Made by a program: the position numbers and the translations under genes. Positions 1 to 8,963 of a stretch of 32,660 nucleotides of DNA are shown here, piece after piece (position 1 is the stretch's first letter; every line of letters begins with the position of its first letter). The stretch spans positions 1 through 32,660 of the forward strand of contig CAKZKA010000219.1 of the NCBI GenBank assembly GCA_937120965.1, read 5' to 3'. The stretch comes from an uncultured Chloroflexota bacterium. GTDB lineage: Bacteria; Chloroflexota; Chloroflexia; Chloroflexales; Chloroflexaceae. Under the pieces are notes generated by a model. It saw only the letters and a list, made by a program, of their open reading frames with translations. It made no database searches and had not been told where the DNA came from.

Positions 1-5
1 TGAAC

Positions 6-184
6 ATGGGGTATCTTTGGGAGGGCCGCCCCCTCCCTGGCCCTCCCCCGCTGGGGGAGGGAACCGGGCTCCTCCCCGCAGGGAGAGGGGTGGGGAAACC
101 CGGTTTCCTCATGTCCCAACCGCGGTTGGGAGCGGCTGGCGCTCCCAACAGGCAGGGGGATGGGGAAACCCGGTTTCCCCATAT
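6..184. repeat. Dispersed GC-rich hairpin repeat, first cluster
   Basis: This non-coding segment downstream of ppc holds two modules that recur at 14685-14938. The first has a 9-bp perfect stem (41-49 with 53-61). Two copies of the palindromic core GGGGAAACCCGGTTTCC sit at 92-108 and 162-180. Further full or degenerate cores occur at 14693, 14748, 14906, 2956, 16513 and 30991. The text after the core (CATAT..TTCACATC) is also conserved between copies, so this is a dispersed repeat family rather than chance GC skew. Its function is unknown. Confidence 0.75.
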
Positions 185-189
185 TTTTT
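162..189 (+). terminator. Hairpin followed by T-run, terminator-like
   Basis: The core palindrome GGGGAAACCCGGTTTCCCC is followed by ATATTTTTT. On the + strand this has the layout of an intrinsic terminator. It would stop rightward transcription entering from left of the window before it collides with the leftward ppc gene. The other copies of this repeat lack the T-run, so the resemblance may be accidental. Confidence 0.35.
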
Positions 190-193
190 CACA

Positions 194-2935
194 TCAGCCG
201 GTCGAGCCAAGCCCATTTGCAATCGCGTTGATCGTGAGCAACAACCGTGGCAGCAGGGCGGTGTCGTCCTCGCCGCGGGCGCGCAGCGCCCGCCATTGCC
301 GCAGCAGGTCAATCTGCTGGCGGTGCAGGACCCGCAGGCCCGGGTTGCGCGCTTCGATCATACTGAAGATGTTGGGCCGCCGCTCGGCAAGGGGGCCGCC
401 GTAGAGGCGCTCCAGCATCGCCACCGTGCGCCGGTATTCTTCGAGGATGCGCCCGAGCATGGCCTCGCGCAGGGCTGCATCCTCCACCAGTTCGGCGTAC
501 CAGCCCATCACGTCCGGATCGGCGGTTGCCACGCTGGTGGCGGCGTTGCTGAAGATGTAGTGCAGCGGCGCCCAACTGAGAAAGTGCTGTTGCAGTGCCG
601 CAAAGGTTGCCGGATCGCTCTGGTGGAGCTGTTCGAGGGCGCTGCCGACGCCGTACCAGCCCGAGAGGAAGAACCGCGCCTGGCTCCAACTGAATACCCA
701 GGGGATGGCCCGCAGATCGGCCAGGGTGGCCTGGCCGGTGCGTCGGGTGGGCCGCGAGCCGATCCGGCTCTGCTCGAGGGCGTCAATCGGTGTGGCCTGG
801 CGGAAAAAGGTCAGAAAGCCTGGACTGCCAATCAACGCGCTGTAGGCTGCCCGGCTCAGGGTCGCCAGGCTGTCCATGGTCGGCTCTAGAACATGGGCCT
901 CGCTCCGCGCGTGCCGCTCGAGCACGGTAGCGCGGCTCACGCCTGCCAGGTACAGCTCCAGGTTGTAACTGGCGGTCAGGCGGTTGGCGTACTTCTGGGC
1001 AATAGCCTCGCCCTGTTCGGTCACCCGCAGATCGCCACTCAGCGTGCCCGCAGGCAGGGCCTTGATGAAGCGGTGGGTTGGCCCGGCTCCCCGGCTGATC
1101 GTGCCGCCTCGCCCGTGGAAGAAGCGGATGCGCACGCCAAGCTCCCGCCCCACTGCGGCCATCGCTTGCTGCGCCCGGTAGAGCGCCCACAGGCTCGCAA
1201 CCAGTCCACCGTCTTTGTTGCTGTCGCTGTAGCCGATCATCACCTGCTGCACCAGGTCGCGTTCGCCCCGCAGGCGCCGCTGCAGGTCCAGGCTGCGTCG
1301 GGTCAGGGGATGATCAAGAAAGGCGGCCAGGACGGTGGGGCTGCGCTCCAGATCCTCGATCGTCTCGAACAGGGGCACTACCGCCAGGGGGCACGCCGGC
1401 CCGTCGGGGGTTTCGCGCAGGAGACCGACTTCGCGGGCAAAGAGGTACACCGTGAGCAGATCGGCGGCGCTGCGGGTCATGCTGACGATCAGCGCTCCCA
1501 GACCCGCCGGCCCGTGGGTGGCGAGTTCGTCGAGCAGCACCCGGTAGCAACTGAGCACCGCATCGGCTTCGGGGCCGATACGGGCCGTCGGGCCAGCAAA
1601 GGGCCGGGGCGAATCCAGTTCCTGCTCCAGCAGCGCCATACGTCGGGGCACGTCCCACGCGGTCACGCTGTGATCGGCGAAGCCGGCGACGGCCAGCAAC
1701 TGCCCCAGGGCCAGGTCGTGGAAGTGGCTGTTCTGCCGCACGTCGAGCACCGCAAGGTGAAACCCGAAGGTTTGCAGGCTGCGGATGAGCGGATGGACGA
1801 AGTGGCGGGTCAGGCGTTCCGCGCCCACGGCGTCGAGGGCCGTGGCGAGGAGGTGCAGGTCGCGCTCGAGGTCCGCCGCTGCGCGGTAGTGGTACGCTTC
1901 GAGCGGCGTAATGAGCGGCAGGCGGGCCAGCATCAGGTTGATCCACTGACGCCAGGCTTCGTTGGGGTTGCGCTTCAGCGCCTGCGCGCCCACTGCGCCC
2001 ATGGAGGCGGCAACCTCGGCGATGCGTTCGAGCAACGCTGCCGGGGGCGTCTGGCGCAGGTCGGAGAGGCTCAAGGCGCGCGCCAGCTCGCGCAACTGGT
2101 CCTGAAGAATGCCCAGGGCCTGCTGCCGCAACTCGGCCAGGGTCTCGCGGGTGACCTCGGCGGTGACCAGCGGGTGCCCGTCGCGATCCCCGCCGACCCA
2201 GGTGCCGAAGCGCAGCCGGGGCAGACGCTCCACCCCGGCGATCAGGGCCGGATCGAGGCCGACTGCGCTCCAGGCCTGACGCAAGCGCTCATCGAGCAGC
2301 GCGACCACATCGGGGAAGACGTTACGCAGGTAGTGCAGGATGTTGCGCCGTTCCGAGGCGACGTCGGGTTTTTCCAGGAAGATCTCGCCGGTGCGCCAGA
2401 GCGTGGTCAGGCGCGCAAGCACTTCGGCGCGGATCGACTCCTGCTCGTAGGGTGTCCAGCGAGTTTCGCCACGTTTGACCAGTAGCAGGTAGAGGGCGCG
2501 GTGGTGTTCGAGCACGGTGGCGCGTTTGGCCTCGGTGGGGTGCGCGGTGAGCACCAGCTCAACCTGTACATCCGGCAGCGCGGCGGCGATGTCTGCCCCG
2601 GAAATGCCCTGGTTCTGCAAGTGGCAGAGCGCCTCGCCCCACAGTGCCGGCACCGCCGTCAGGCCCTGGCGCGTTTCGGTCAGGCGCCGGTACTGCACCG
2701 CTGCCCGTTCTTCGACCATTTTGAGCAACTGAAAGGCGATCGAAAGGGCCTGGAACAGCCCTTCGGAAGGCGTTTCCGGCAGGGAGGGCGTGGGCGCCTC
2801 TTGCCACGGAAGCGCCGCGGCCAGTTCCAGCTCTCCGGACTCGCTCAACACCTCGCGCAAACACTCCAGCACAAAATGCCGCTCATCGGCAAAGGTTTCG
2901 GGATCGATGGTGAAGTAGCTCGGGGCAGTTGTCAT
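194..2935 (-). CDS. ppc: Phosphoenolpyruvate carboxylase
   Basis: This enzyme carboxylates PEP with bicarbonate to oxaloacetate in the cytoplasm, an anaplerotic or CO2-fixing step. The 913-residue length is normal for bacterial PEPC. Family signatures appear in order: VLTAHPTEAKR (catalytic His132), the WVGGDRDGHP block, VMIGYSDSNKDGG, FFHGRGGTISRGAGPTH, GSRPTRRTG followed by LRAIPWVFSWSQ, and a C-terminus ending in STG where most PEPCs end in NTG. An in-frame ATG lies 36 codons upstream at 3043. I chose 2935 because GGAGGA sits just before it, the protein then begins at the usual point, and the upstream codons lie in repeat-like intergenic DNA. The gene is last in the leftward cluster, 104 bp after the S-adenosylmethionine synthetase gene. 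In Chloroflexota this enzyme fits autotrophic or mixotrophic carbon metabolism, but that link is inferred. Confidence 0.96.
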   Translation of the reverse strand: MTTAPSYFTIDPETFADERHFVLECLREVLSESGELELAAALPWQEAPTPSLPETPSEGLFQALSIAFQLLKMVEERAAVQYRRLTETRQGLTAVPALWGEALCHLQNQGISGADIAAALPDVQVELVLTAHPTEAKRATVLEHHRALYLLLVKRGETRWTPYEQESIRAEVLARLTTLWRTGEIFLEKPDVASERRNILHYLRNVFPDVVALLDERLRQAWSAVGLDPALIAGVERLPRLRFGTWVGGDRDGHPLVTAEVTRETLAELRQQALGILQDQLRELARALSLSDLRQTPPAALLERIAEVAASMGAVGAQALKRNPNEAWRQWINLMLARLPLITPLEAYHYRAAADLERDLHLLATALDAVGAERLTRHFVHPLIRSLQTFGFHLAVLDVRQNSHFHDLALGQLLAVAGFADHSVTAWDVPRRMALLEQELDSPRPFAGPTARIGPEADAVLSCYRVLLDELATHGPAGLGALIVSMTRSAADLLTVYLFAREVGLLRETPDGPACPLAVVPLFETIEDLERSPTVLAAFLDHPLTRRSLDLQRRLRGERDLVQQVMIGYSDSNKDGGLVASLWALYRAQQAMAAVGRELGVRIRFFHGRGGTISRGAGPTHRFIKALPAGTLSGDLRVTEQGEAIAQKYANRLTASYNLELYLAGVSRATVLERHARSEAHVLEPTMDSLATLSRAAYSALIGSPGFLTFFRQATPIDALEQSRIGSRPTRRTGQATLADLRAIPWVFSWSQARFFLSGWYGVGSALEQLHQSDPATFAALQQHFLSWAPLHYIFSNAATSVATADPDVMGWYAELVEDAALREAMLGRILEEYRRTVAMLERLYGGPLAERRPNIFSMIEARNPGLRVLHRQQIDLLRQWRALRARGEDDTALLPRLLLTINAIANGLGSTG

Positions 2936-3039
2936 GCCTGTCCTCCTCCAGCTCTGGGGAAAGCCGGTCTCCTCGCGCCCCTTCGAGGGAAGCCCGCGAA
3001 GACGCGGCCCTCCTGAATCCTCCCACGCACGGGCTATGT

Positions 3040-4248
3040 TCACCTCAGGCCTCCGGGCGAAAAACCCTTCATCCCAACCTCCAGCGCCTCCGCCCCGTCA
3101 GTAGCCTCCCAGGGCAGAACCAGCTCGGGCCGCCCGAAGTGGCCGTGCGCTGCCACGCGCTGGTAGAGCCGGCCCCGTGAACGCGCGGCCAACCCGGTCA
3201 GATCGAAGCGGCGGATGATCCCGCCCACGCTGAAATCGAAGGCCCGCGCCACCCGCTCCGATAGTTCATCGTCACTCAGCGCGCCGGTGCCAAAGGTTTC
3301 CACCCGCACACTCACCGGGTCGCGCAACCCGATCGAATAGCTGAGTTGCACCTCGCAGCGCGAGGCCAGGCCCGCCGCCACCACACTCTTCGCCGCATGG
3401 CGGGCCGCGTACGCCCCGGTGCGGTCGATCCGCGTCGGGTCCTTGCCGCTTAACGCGGCGCTGCTCTGGCGGGCATAGCCCCCGTAGGTGTCGGCGCCGG
3501 TTTTGCGCCCGGTCAACCCCGCGTGCAACGCCGGGCCGCCTTCCACCACCGGGCCTTCGGGGTTGATCTGGATGCGCGTCTCTGCGTCAGGGATGAGCGT
3601 CTCGTGCTCGAACACCGGTTTGATCACCTCCTCGATGATCATCTGCCGCAACCGGGCCAGCGGCAAATCGGGATGGCGCTGGCTGGCCACCAGGGTCAGG
3701 CTGTGGATGCGCGAGGGCGCATGGTCGCGGTACACCACGCCCACCTGCACCTTCCCGTCGGGCGCGAGGTCGTCGCGGTGCTCGCGGCAGACGATATCGA
3801 GGCGTTGCGCCAGGCGATTGGCCAGCCAGATCGGCAACGGCAACAGCACAGGCGTCTGTGTGCAGGCGAAGCCAAAAAGGGTGACATTCTCCTGGGCAAC
3901 CAGTTCCGACAGGGCGCTCTCGCGGTCGCGCAGCCCTGCGCGTGTGGCTGCCGTCTCTTCAAGCTGGTTCGTCATCACCGTGCAGGTGCGACCGTTGAAG
4001 CTGCCACGGTCATACCCCACCTCGAGGATGACCTCACGGGCGACGCGGGGGATATCAATGCTGGCGGTTGTCGCGGCCTTCAGCGACACAAACAGGATAC
4101 CCGTGGAAACGGCGCACTCGGCTACCACGCGGGCGGCGGAGTCTTGCCAGAGAATATGACCGACCAGGGCATCGCTGATCTGGTCGCAGAGTTTATCGGG
4201 ATGCCCCGCCGTAACCGACTCGGAGGTGAAGACATATTCACTGGCCAT
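3040..4248 (-). CDS. metK: Divergent S-adenosylmethionine synthetase (methionine adenosyltransferase)
   Basis: Predicted to make S-adenosylmethionine from methionine and ATP. At 402 residues it aligns end to end with bacterial MetK. It has the N-terminal FTSESVTAGHPDK with His16, APDGKVQV, INPEGPVVEGGP, GLTGRK, DTYGGYAR, SGKDPTRIDR, SYSIGLRDP, and the C-terminal AHGHFGR. Three normally strict positions differ by my hand alignment to E. coli MetK. The active-site Asp of GAGDQG is Glu120 in a rewritten loop. The Asp of GGPMGDCGLTGRK is His242. The second Lys of SGKDPSK is Arg273. It may therefore be a divergent subfamily or a paralog with altered substrate use. The ATG lies inside the 3' end of the ATPase gene (11-bp overlap), with AGGAG upstream, which suggests translational coupling. 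Neighbouring ppc follows after 104 bp. Confidence 0.88.
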   Translation of the reverse strand: MASEYVFTSESVTAGHPDKLCDQISDALVGHILWQDSAARVVAECAVSTGILFVSLKAATTASIDIPRVAREVILEVGYDRGSFNGRTCTVMTNQLEETAATRAGLRDRESALSELVAQENVTLFGFACTQTPVLLPLPIWLANRLAQRLDIVCREHRDDLAPDGKVQVGVVYRDHAPSRIHSLTLVASQRHPDLPLARLRQMIIEEVIKPVFEHETLIPDAETRIQINPEGPVVEGGPALHAGLTGRKTGADTYGGYARQSSAALSGKDPTRIDRTGAYAARHAAKSVVAAGLASRCEVQLSYSIGLRDPVSVRVETFGTGALSDDELSERVARAFDFSVGGIIRRFDLTGLAARSRGRLYQRVAAHGHFGRPELVLPWEATDGAEALEVGMKGFSPGGLR

Positions 4249-7200
4249 GGCTGTCGCGCTCTCCTGTATCTACTCTGCACGGGCGTTCAATCGCCTTCAT
4301 CAATTCGCTGGCGAGGTAGGGCGCTACGGCCAGCGCCGTTACCAGCAACCAGTCGGACGGGCTGAGGGGCGTGGCGCCGAGCACCTGGCGCAGTCCGGGC
4401 AGCAAGGTTGTGGCGCCCTGAAGCGCCAGCCCGCCACCGACGGCGAAGGTCATGTATGGGTTCGCTGTTGAGGGCTTGCGGTCGAACAGCCAGCGTTTCT
4501 CGGAGCGACAACTGATCGCGTAGAGCAACTGAGAGGTGGTCAGCGTGGTGAAGGTCAGGCTGCTGGTTCGCGGCCCCATGCCGTAACGCGCCAGACCCCA
4601 GCCGTAGGCGCTGAGGGCGACGGTCGTGAGTACGGCGCTCTCCAGGCCGATCCGCCGCACGTCGCGGCGGTTGAACATGGTTGCGCGGGGGTCGCGCGGA
4701 GGCTGGCGCAGCACGTCGCACTCTGGTGGTTCCAGGCCCAGGGCCAGCTCGGGGAAGACGTCGGTCACCAGGTTGATCCAGAGTAACTGGAGGGGTGACA
4801 GCGGCTCGCCGGCGCCCGCGGCGGTTGCCAGCAGGGTGATCAGGATTTCGCTGGTGTTGCTGGCGAGGATGAAGTGGACTGCCTTCTTGATGTCGCTGTA
4901 GATCGTGCGCCCCTGCTCGATGGCCCCGACAATCGTCGCCAGATTATCATCGCGCACGATCATATCGGCGACTTCCTGGGCCACTTCGCTGCCGCTCACG
5001 CCCATGGCAATGCCAATATCGGCGGCGCGCAACGCCGGGCCGTCGTTGATCCCGTCGCCGGTCATAGCCACCACGTGACCGGCGCGTTGCAGGGCCTGCA
5101 CGATGTAGAGCTTGTGCGCCGGGCTGACCCGCGAGAAAATGTCCACGCGCTCAGCCAGGCTGCGCAGCACATCGGGGGGCAGGGTTTCGAGTTGCGTGGC
5201 GTCGAGGCTTTCCAGGTGTCCTTCGTGGCCCAGGCCGATCTGCCGCGCGATTGCCGTCGCGGTGGCGCTCTGGTCGCCAGTGATCATAATCGTGCGCACG
5301 CCGGCAGCGCGCAGTTGCTCGACCAGGGCGGGGATCTCCGGGCGCGGCGGGTCGGCGATACCGGCCAGGCCAACCCAGATCAGGTCGCGGCGCATCTCGG
5401 GCGTCCCGTCGTCTGGCAGGTAGGCGACGCCGAGCACGCGCAGGGCCTGGCCAGCCATGCGTTCGTTGTCCACCAGGATGCGCTCACGGTCCTCCTCTGT
5501 GAGCGGGCGCACCGTCCCGGCTTCGTTCACCCGGTCGCAGAGGCTCAGCACCTGGTCGGGGCTGCCCTTCACCGCCAGCAGGTAGCCGTCGCCGTCCTGG
5601 TGCAGCGTATCCATAAACCCGCGCCCCTCGCTGCGCAGGCGCGTGCGCAGCAGGGGGTAACGCGCCCGCAGGGCCTCCACGTCGATCCCCCGTTCCAGCG
5701 CCGCCCGCACCAGCGCGGTCTCCGTCGGCGTGCCGAGGAGCCGCGGGCCGTCCGCGGCAGGCTCCAGGCGCACTTCGCTACAGAGGGCCGTCAGGCGCAG
5801 CAGTTCTTCGAGATCGGGGCTGCTGTCGGGGGCCAGCGCGCGGCCCGCGGCGCTGAACCCGCCTGCACCGTGATCGTAACGCCCCTCGCTCGTCACAACC
5901 ATCACCAGGGTCATCTCGTTACGCGTGATCGTGCCGGTCTTATCCAGGCAGAGGAACTCGACCGAGCCCAGGGTCTCCACCGCCACCAGGCGCCGCACCA
6001 GCACGCCCTGCTGCTCGAGCCGGCGCAGCCCGATGGCCAGCGTGGTCGTGGCAACGGTGGGCAAGCCTTCCGGCACGGCGGCCACAGCCAGGGCGACGGC
6101 GGTTTTGAACATCGCCAGGAGGCCCTGGCCGCGCACCAGGCCGATGCCAAAGACCACGCCGCACACCGCCAGCGACCCGACGACCAGTTGCCCGCTCAGG
6201 GTGCGGAGCTGTCGCTGCAAGGGCGTTTCGGGCTGCTCGGTCTCGCCCAGCAGCCGCTGGATCTCACCGATCTCGGTGGCGACCCCCGTCGCCACTACCA
6301 GCGCCCTGCCGCTGCCGCCGGTAACCACCGTGCCGCGGTAGACCATATTGGTGCGGCTTCCCAGGGGCACAGCGCGCTCGTGGAGCGGCGCGACCGTCTT
6401 GTTCACAGGCACACTTTCGCCGGTCAGCGCCGATTCGTCCACGGTGAGGTGATCGGCCACCAGCAGGCGCGCATCGGCGGGCACGGCCATGCCCCGGCGG
6501 AGGATGATCAGGTCACCCGGCACGACTGTCTCGCCTGCCACCTCACGTTCGCGGTCATCCCGCACGACCACCGCGTGCGGCTCCAGGCCGCGGTTCAGCC
6601 CGGCGATGGTCTGCTCGGCCCAGTACTCGGTGCTGAAGCCGATGCTTGCGTTCAGGACCACCACGCCCAGGATGACCACGCCATCGAGCAATCCACCTGT
6701 CACGAGCGACACAACCGCCGAGACGCCAAGCAACGCCACGGGCAGGCTGGCGAGCTGTTCGAGCATGATCTGTATCGGTGAACGGCTAACGGCCTGGGGT
6801 AGATGGTTGGGGCCGTAGGCGCTCAGCCGCTCCAGGGCGGCCAGATCGCTCAGGCCACGGTCCGGGGACGTGTTGAGCAGCGTGGCGGTTTGTTCGATGT
6901 CGAACATGTGCCAGGGATGCTGTGCCTGGCGACGGCGTCCCCCCTCGCCGAGGTCTTCACCGCTGAGAATGCGCCGGACGGTATGCTCCACCTCTTGGTG
7001 GGTCAGCGGCGTGGCGAAGCGCACGAGCAGGGTCCCGGTCAGGCTGCTGGCAACCGTGCTGATGATGCCGGGGCGACCGCGAAGGGCGCGTTCGAGGCGC
7101 ACTTTTTCGACCTCATTGCGGTAGAGTGTGGCGATACGCAGACGCAGTCGGCCTGGCGCGCGATGAACCACCGTCACGGCGGCTGCGGGCGCCACGCTGA

Positions 7201-7870
7201 CTGCCGGCGCGGGCAGGACGAGGGCCGGGGCTGCCGGGGCCACGGTCGGCGCCGGTCGCGCGATCGGCGGTGGGGGCAACGGCGCTTCTGCGGCCATGCG
7301 CTCGCGCGCGATGCGTGGCGGCAGGGTGATCACATCCAGCGGATAGGTCTGGCTGAGGACGTGACCGGCCGAAACGGCCAGCATATCCACCGGCGCGCCG
7401 GAGCGATCGCGCGCCCGCCGCAGCCGCACCAGCACCTCCTCGTTCATGCGCATCCACGACATACGGATGTCGCCCCGGCGCAGCGCCACCTCATCGCGGT
7501 CGTCAATCGACAGCAGCAACTCGCGGTTGACGTGCAGGCGCATGCGTCCCAGGCCAACGCGCTGGTACAGGGTGAGCGGGCGGGTCAGGCGCAGGATCAC
7601 CGAGCGCGTTGCCGCGTCGGCGGGCAGATGCACCGCCTCCAGGGCCTCGATGACCTCCCGATCCTGGAGGATGGTGTCGAACGTTGGCCGCAGGCCGTAC
7701 TGGTCAAGGGCGGCGCGAAACATATGGCCCGGAATGGTGCGACAGGGCAGGGTCGTCAGCGCCACAATCAGGCCACGCGCCGTCCCTCCGCCGGCAAAGA
7801 CCGTTTCGAGCAGCGCGCTCAATTCGGCCATGCTGCAGTCACCTGCCGGTCGCGATGATACTCCGCTCAT
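4238..7870 (-). CDS. P-type (P2, Ca2+-like) cation-transporting ATPase with HMA-like N-terminal extension
   Basis: This membrane pump couples ATP hydrolysis to cation export. At 1210 residues it is about 300 longer than a plain P2 ATPase. The N-terminal 190 or so residues are a domain I do not recognise. A Pro/Ala-rich linker follows (about 195-235), then an HMA-like fold (about 237-305, starting VVHRAPGRLRLRI) without a CxxC metal motif. The pump core has TGES in the actuator domain, the phosphorylated Asp643 in DKTGT, TGDQ, and GDGINDGPAL. Residues matching SERCA Ca2+ ligands are present: PEGLP in M4, ASNTSE in M5 and NLVTD in M6. That favours Ca2+ or a similar divalent ion over heavy metals. 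The ATG at 7870 has CAGGA 8 nt upstream; MAEL at 7831 is a possible later start. It follows the HMA-like gene by 73 bp and overlaps the next gene by 11 bp. Confidence 0.92.
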   Translation of the reverse strand: MSGVSSRPAGDCSMAELSALLETVFAGGGTARGLIVALTTLPCRTIPGHMFRAALDQYGLRPTFDTILQDREVIEALEAVHLPADAATRSVILRLTRPLTLYQRVGLGRMRLHVNRELLLSIDDRDEVALRRGDIRMSWMRMNEEVLVRLRRARDRSGAPVDMLAVSAGHVLSQTYPLDVITLPPRIARERMAAEAPLPPPPIARPAPTVAPAAPALVLPAPAVSVAPAAAVTVVHRAPGRLRLRIATLYRNEVEKVRLERALRGRPGIISTVASSLTGTLLVRFATPLTHQEVEHTVRRILSGEDLGEGGRRRQAQHPWHMFDIEQTATLLNTSPDRGLSDLAALERLSAYGPNHLPQAVSRSPIQIMLEQLASLPVALLGVSAVVSLVTGGLLDGVVILGVVVLNASIGFSTEYWAEQTIAGLNRGLEPHAVVVRDDREREVAGETVVPGDLIILRRGMAVPADARLLVADHLTVDESALTGESVPVNKTVAPLHERAVPLGSRTNMVYRGTVVTGGSGRALVVATGVATEIGEIQRLLGETEQPETPLQRQLRTLSGQLVVGSLAVCGVVFGIGLVRGQGLLAMFKTAVALAVAAVPEGLPTVATTTLAIGLRRLEQQGVLVRRLVAVETLGSVEFLCLDKTGTITRNEMTLVMVVTSEGRYDHGAGGFSAAGRALAPDSSPDLEELLRLTALCSEVRLEPAADGPRLLGTPTETALVRAALERGIDVEALRARYPLLRTRLRSEGRGFMDTLHQDGDGYLLAVKGSPDQVLSLCDRVNEAGTVRPLTEEDRERILVDNERMAGQALRVLGVAYLPDDGTPEMRRDLIWVGLAGIADPPRPEIPALVEQLRAAGVRTIMITGDQSATATAIARQIGLGHEGHLESLDATQLETLPPDVLRSLAERVDIFSRVSPAHKLYIVQALQRAGHVVAMTGDGINDGPALRAADIGIAMGVSGSEVAQEVADMIVRDDNLATIVGAIEQGRTIYSDIKKAVHFILASNTSEILITLLATAAGAGEPLSPLQLLWINLVTDVFPELALGLEPPECDVLRQPPRDPRATMFNRRDVRRIGLESAVLTTVALSAYGWGLARYGMGPRTSSLTFTTLTTSQLLYAISCRSEKRWLFDRKPSTANPYMTFAVGGGLALQGATTLLPGLRQVLGATPLSPSDWLLVTALAVAPYLASELMKAIERPCRVDTGERDSHGQ

Positions 7871-7943
7871 AGGGGCAATCCTGTTATACCATTTTTAGAG
7901 GGAGGGGCGCGGTTTGACAGGCTCGCCGCAAGTCTGGATGCCT

Positions 7944-8420
7944 TCACCTGTGATTGCGGCGGTTACGATGCACAGCGAGGATGGTGGCCGCATTGGCGAG
8001 CAAGGTGCTGGCCGGTCCGAGGGCCTGACCGCGGGCCAGTTGCACCACCCCTGCGCCGACCAGTCCCAGGAACAGGATCGTCTCGAGATCCAGCGCCCCC
8101 TGCGAGCGGCGCTGAATGAACTGTTCGAGGCGATCGACGCGATCCACCACCACATCGAGCACCGAATACTCAGGGAGGCGGGGCGGCTCGAGGACGAAGA
8201 GGTGACCCGCGCTGGCGGCGCTGGCCAGCTCATCGAGATCGCCGTGGAAGTGCAGCAGGATACTGGCCGTCAGAGGGTTGGCCTCGGCGTAGGCCACCCC
8301 GGGGCAGGCGGCGAGATCACGCTCGGCGCGCTCGAAGAATGCGGCATCGCCCTTGCGTGCTGGAATGCGCAGGCGTAGCCGCTCGCCGGCCTGGTGGGCG
8401 ACAAAGGCTACAGGCAACAT
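7944..8420 (-). CDS. Small HMA-like (HMA_2-type) membrane-associated protein
   Basis: A 158-residue protein. Its first 70 or so residues (RLRLRIPARKGD ... SILLHF) resemble the ferredoxin-like HMA fold and the HMA-like segment of the adjacent P-type ATPase, with which it shares the RLRLRI strand. No CxxC metal-binding pair is visible, so metal binding cannot be claimed. A hydrophobic stretch near the C-terminus (ILFLGLVGAGVVQLA, then a second weaker one) could anchor it in the membrane. The start at 8420 follows a G-rich ribosome-binding-like tract. Upstream in-frame codons to 8594 fall in dispersed repeat DNA, so I excluded them. It is probably an accessory or regulatory subunit of the pump encoded 73 bp downstream. 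Confidence 0.78.
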   Translation of the reverse strand: MLPVAFVAHQAGERLRLRIPARKGDAAFFERAERDLAACPGVAYAEANPLTASILLHFHGDLDELASAASAGHLFVLEPPRLPEYSVLDVVVDRVDRLEQFIQRRSQGALDLETILFLGLVGAGVVQLARGQALGPASTLLANAATILAVHRNRRNHR

Positions 8421-8470
8421 AACAACCCCCCCTGGTGCGATTGCAGATGGCAGATGTTCAATTGTAGATT

Positions 8471-8546
8471 GGGCGTGGCGCACCTGGACACGGTCGGCGT
8501 TGCGCTGATGCCCGAACAGGTCGCCAGGAAGCGCATTAGCGCATCC
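8471..8546. repeat. Dispersed repeat, copy 1 of a ~75-bp element
   Basis: This segment matches 13098-13171 in the same orientation at roughly 85% by eye, sharing the block GTTGCGCTGATGCCCGAACA. Both copies are intergenic, each next to the boundary of a leftward gene. The minus-strand reading has a shared peptide-like string (LPG[D/N]LFGHQRN), but neither copy is an independent gene. Function unknown. Confidence 0.7.
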
Positions 8547-8558
8547 GGCGAGTTCCAT

Positions 8559-8615
8559 GTCACTCTGAGCGAAGCGAAAGGTCCCGGCCCACATGCGTCG
8601 ATTCGCTCAGCATAA
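8559..8615. repeat. Dispersed 'CTGAGCGAAGCGAA' repeat
   Basis: It reads GTCACTCTGAGCGAAGCG, then AAAGGTCC, and closes with the inverted-like ATTCGCTCAGCATAAC. The reverse complement of a close relative lies inside the drmA coding region at 25045-25103. Similar interspersed motifs are widespread in bacterial intergenic DNA. It sits in the gap between the HMA-like gene and the DUF5132-like gene. Confidence 0.6.
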
Positions 8616-8639
8616 CAACTAATGCGCCGGACGCACCAA

Positions 8640-8963
8640 TCAAGCTTCAGGCGTCACATCGGCCGGGTGCTCGTCGGCAAGCAATTCAGCCAGCAAGTCG
8701 CCGCCGTTGTTCGCCGGCGCCGGCTGGGGGATGGCCCGTTCGGCTTGCAACTCGGCCTGGACCTCAGCAAGCAGATCGCTGAGCGACTCGGCGGTGAGCG
8801 CCAGAGCCTCGCGACCCCGCTCGAAGCCCAGCACGGCCAGTTTCAGCCCGCGCTTGGTAAGCGTGCGGGCATGGGGCGCCAGGGCTGGCGCCAGATCACG
8901 GGCGGCAAACGTCAGTCCGGCCCCGACGGCCAGCCCGGTCAGAAAGCTGAGCGAGTTGTTCAC
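8640..8963 (-). CDS. Small DUF5132-like membrane protein
   Basis: A 107-residue protein of unknown function. It opens with a hydrophobic glycine-rich segment (SFLTGLAVGAGLTFAA), then an amphipathic charged region (TLTKRGLKLAVLGFERGREAL), and ends in a Glu/Ala-rich probable coiled helix (SDLLAEVQAELQAE). This layout matches DUF5132-type proteins as I remember them, which often accompany HMA-like proteins and P-type ATPases. That family call is from memory of the pattern, not a search. I chose the GTG at 8963 because AAGGA lies 9 nt upstream. An ATG at 9002 is in frame but has no clear ribosome binding site. It is probably the first gene of the leftward pump cluster. Confidence 0.65.
   Translation of the reverse strand: MNNSLSFLTGLAVGAGLTFAARDLAPALAPHARTLTKRGLKLAVLGFERGREALALTAESLSDLLAEVQAELQAERAIPQPAPANNGGDLLAELLADEHPADVTPEA

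Noticed and set aside
893-2485. Long open frames opposite real genes (893-2485 +, 4874-6781 +, 19927-23460 -, 18172-19869 -)
   Set aside because: They are mirror frames of GC-rich coding sequence, with low-complexity products and no family motif. The opposite strand has clear enzymes.
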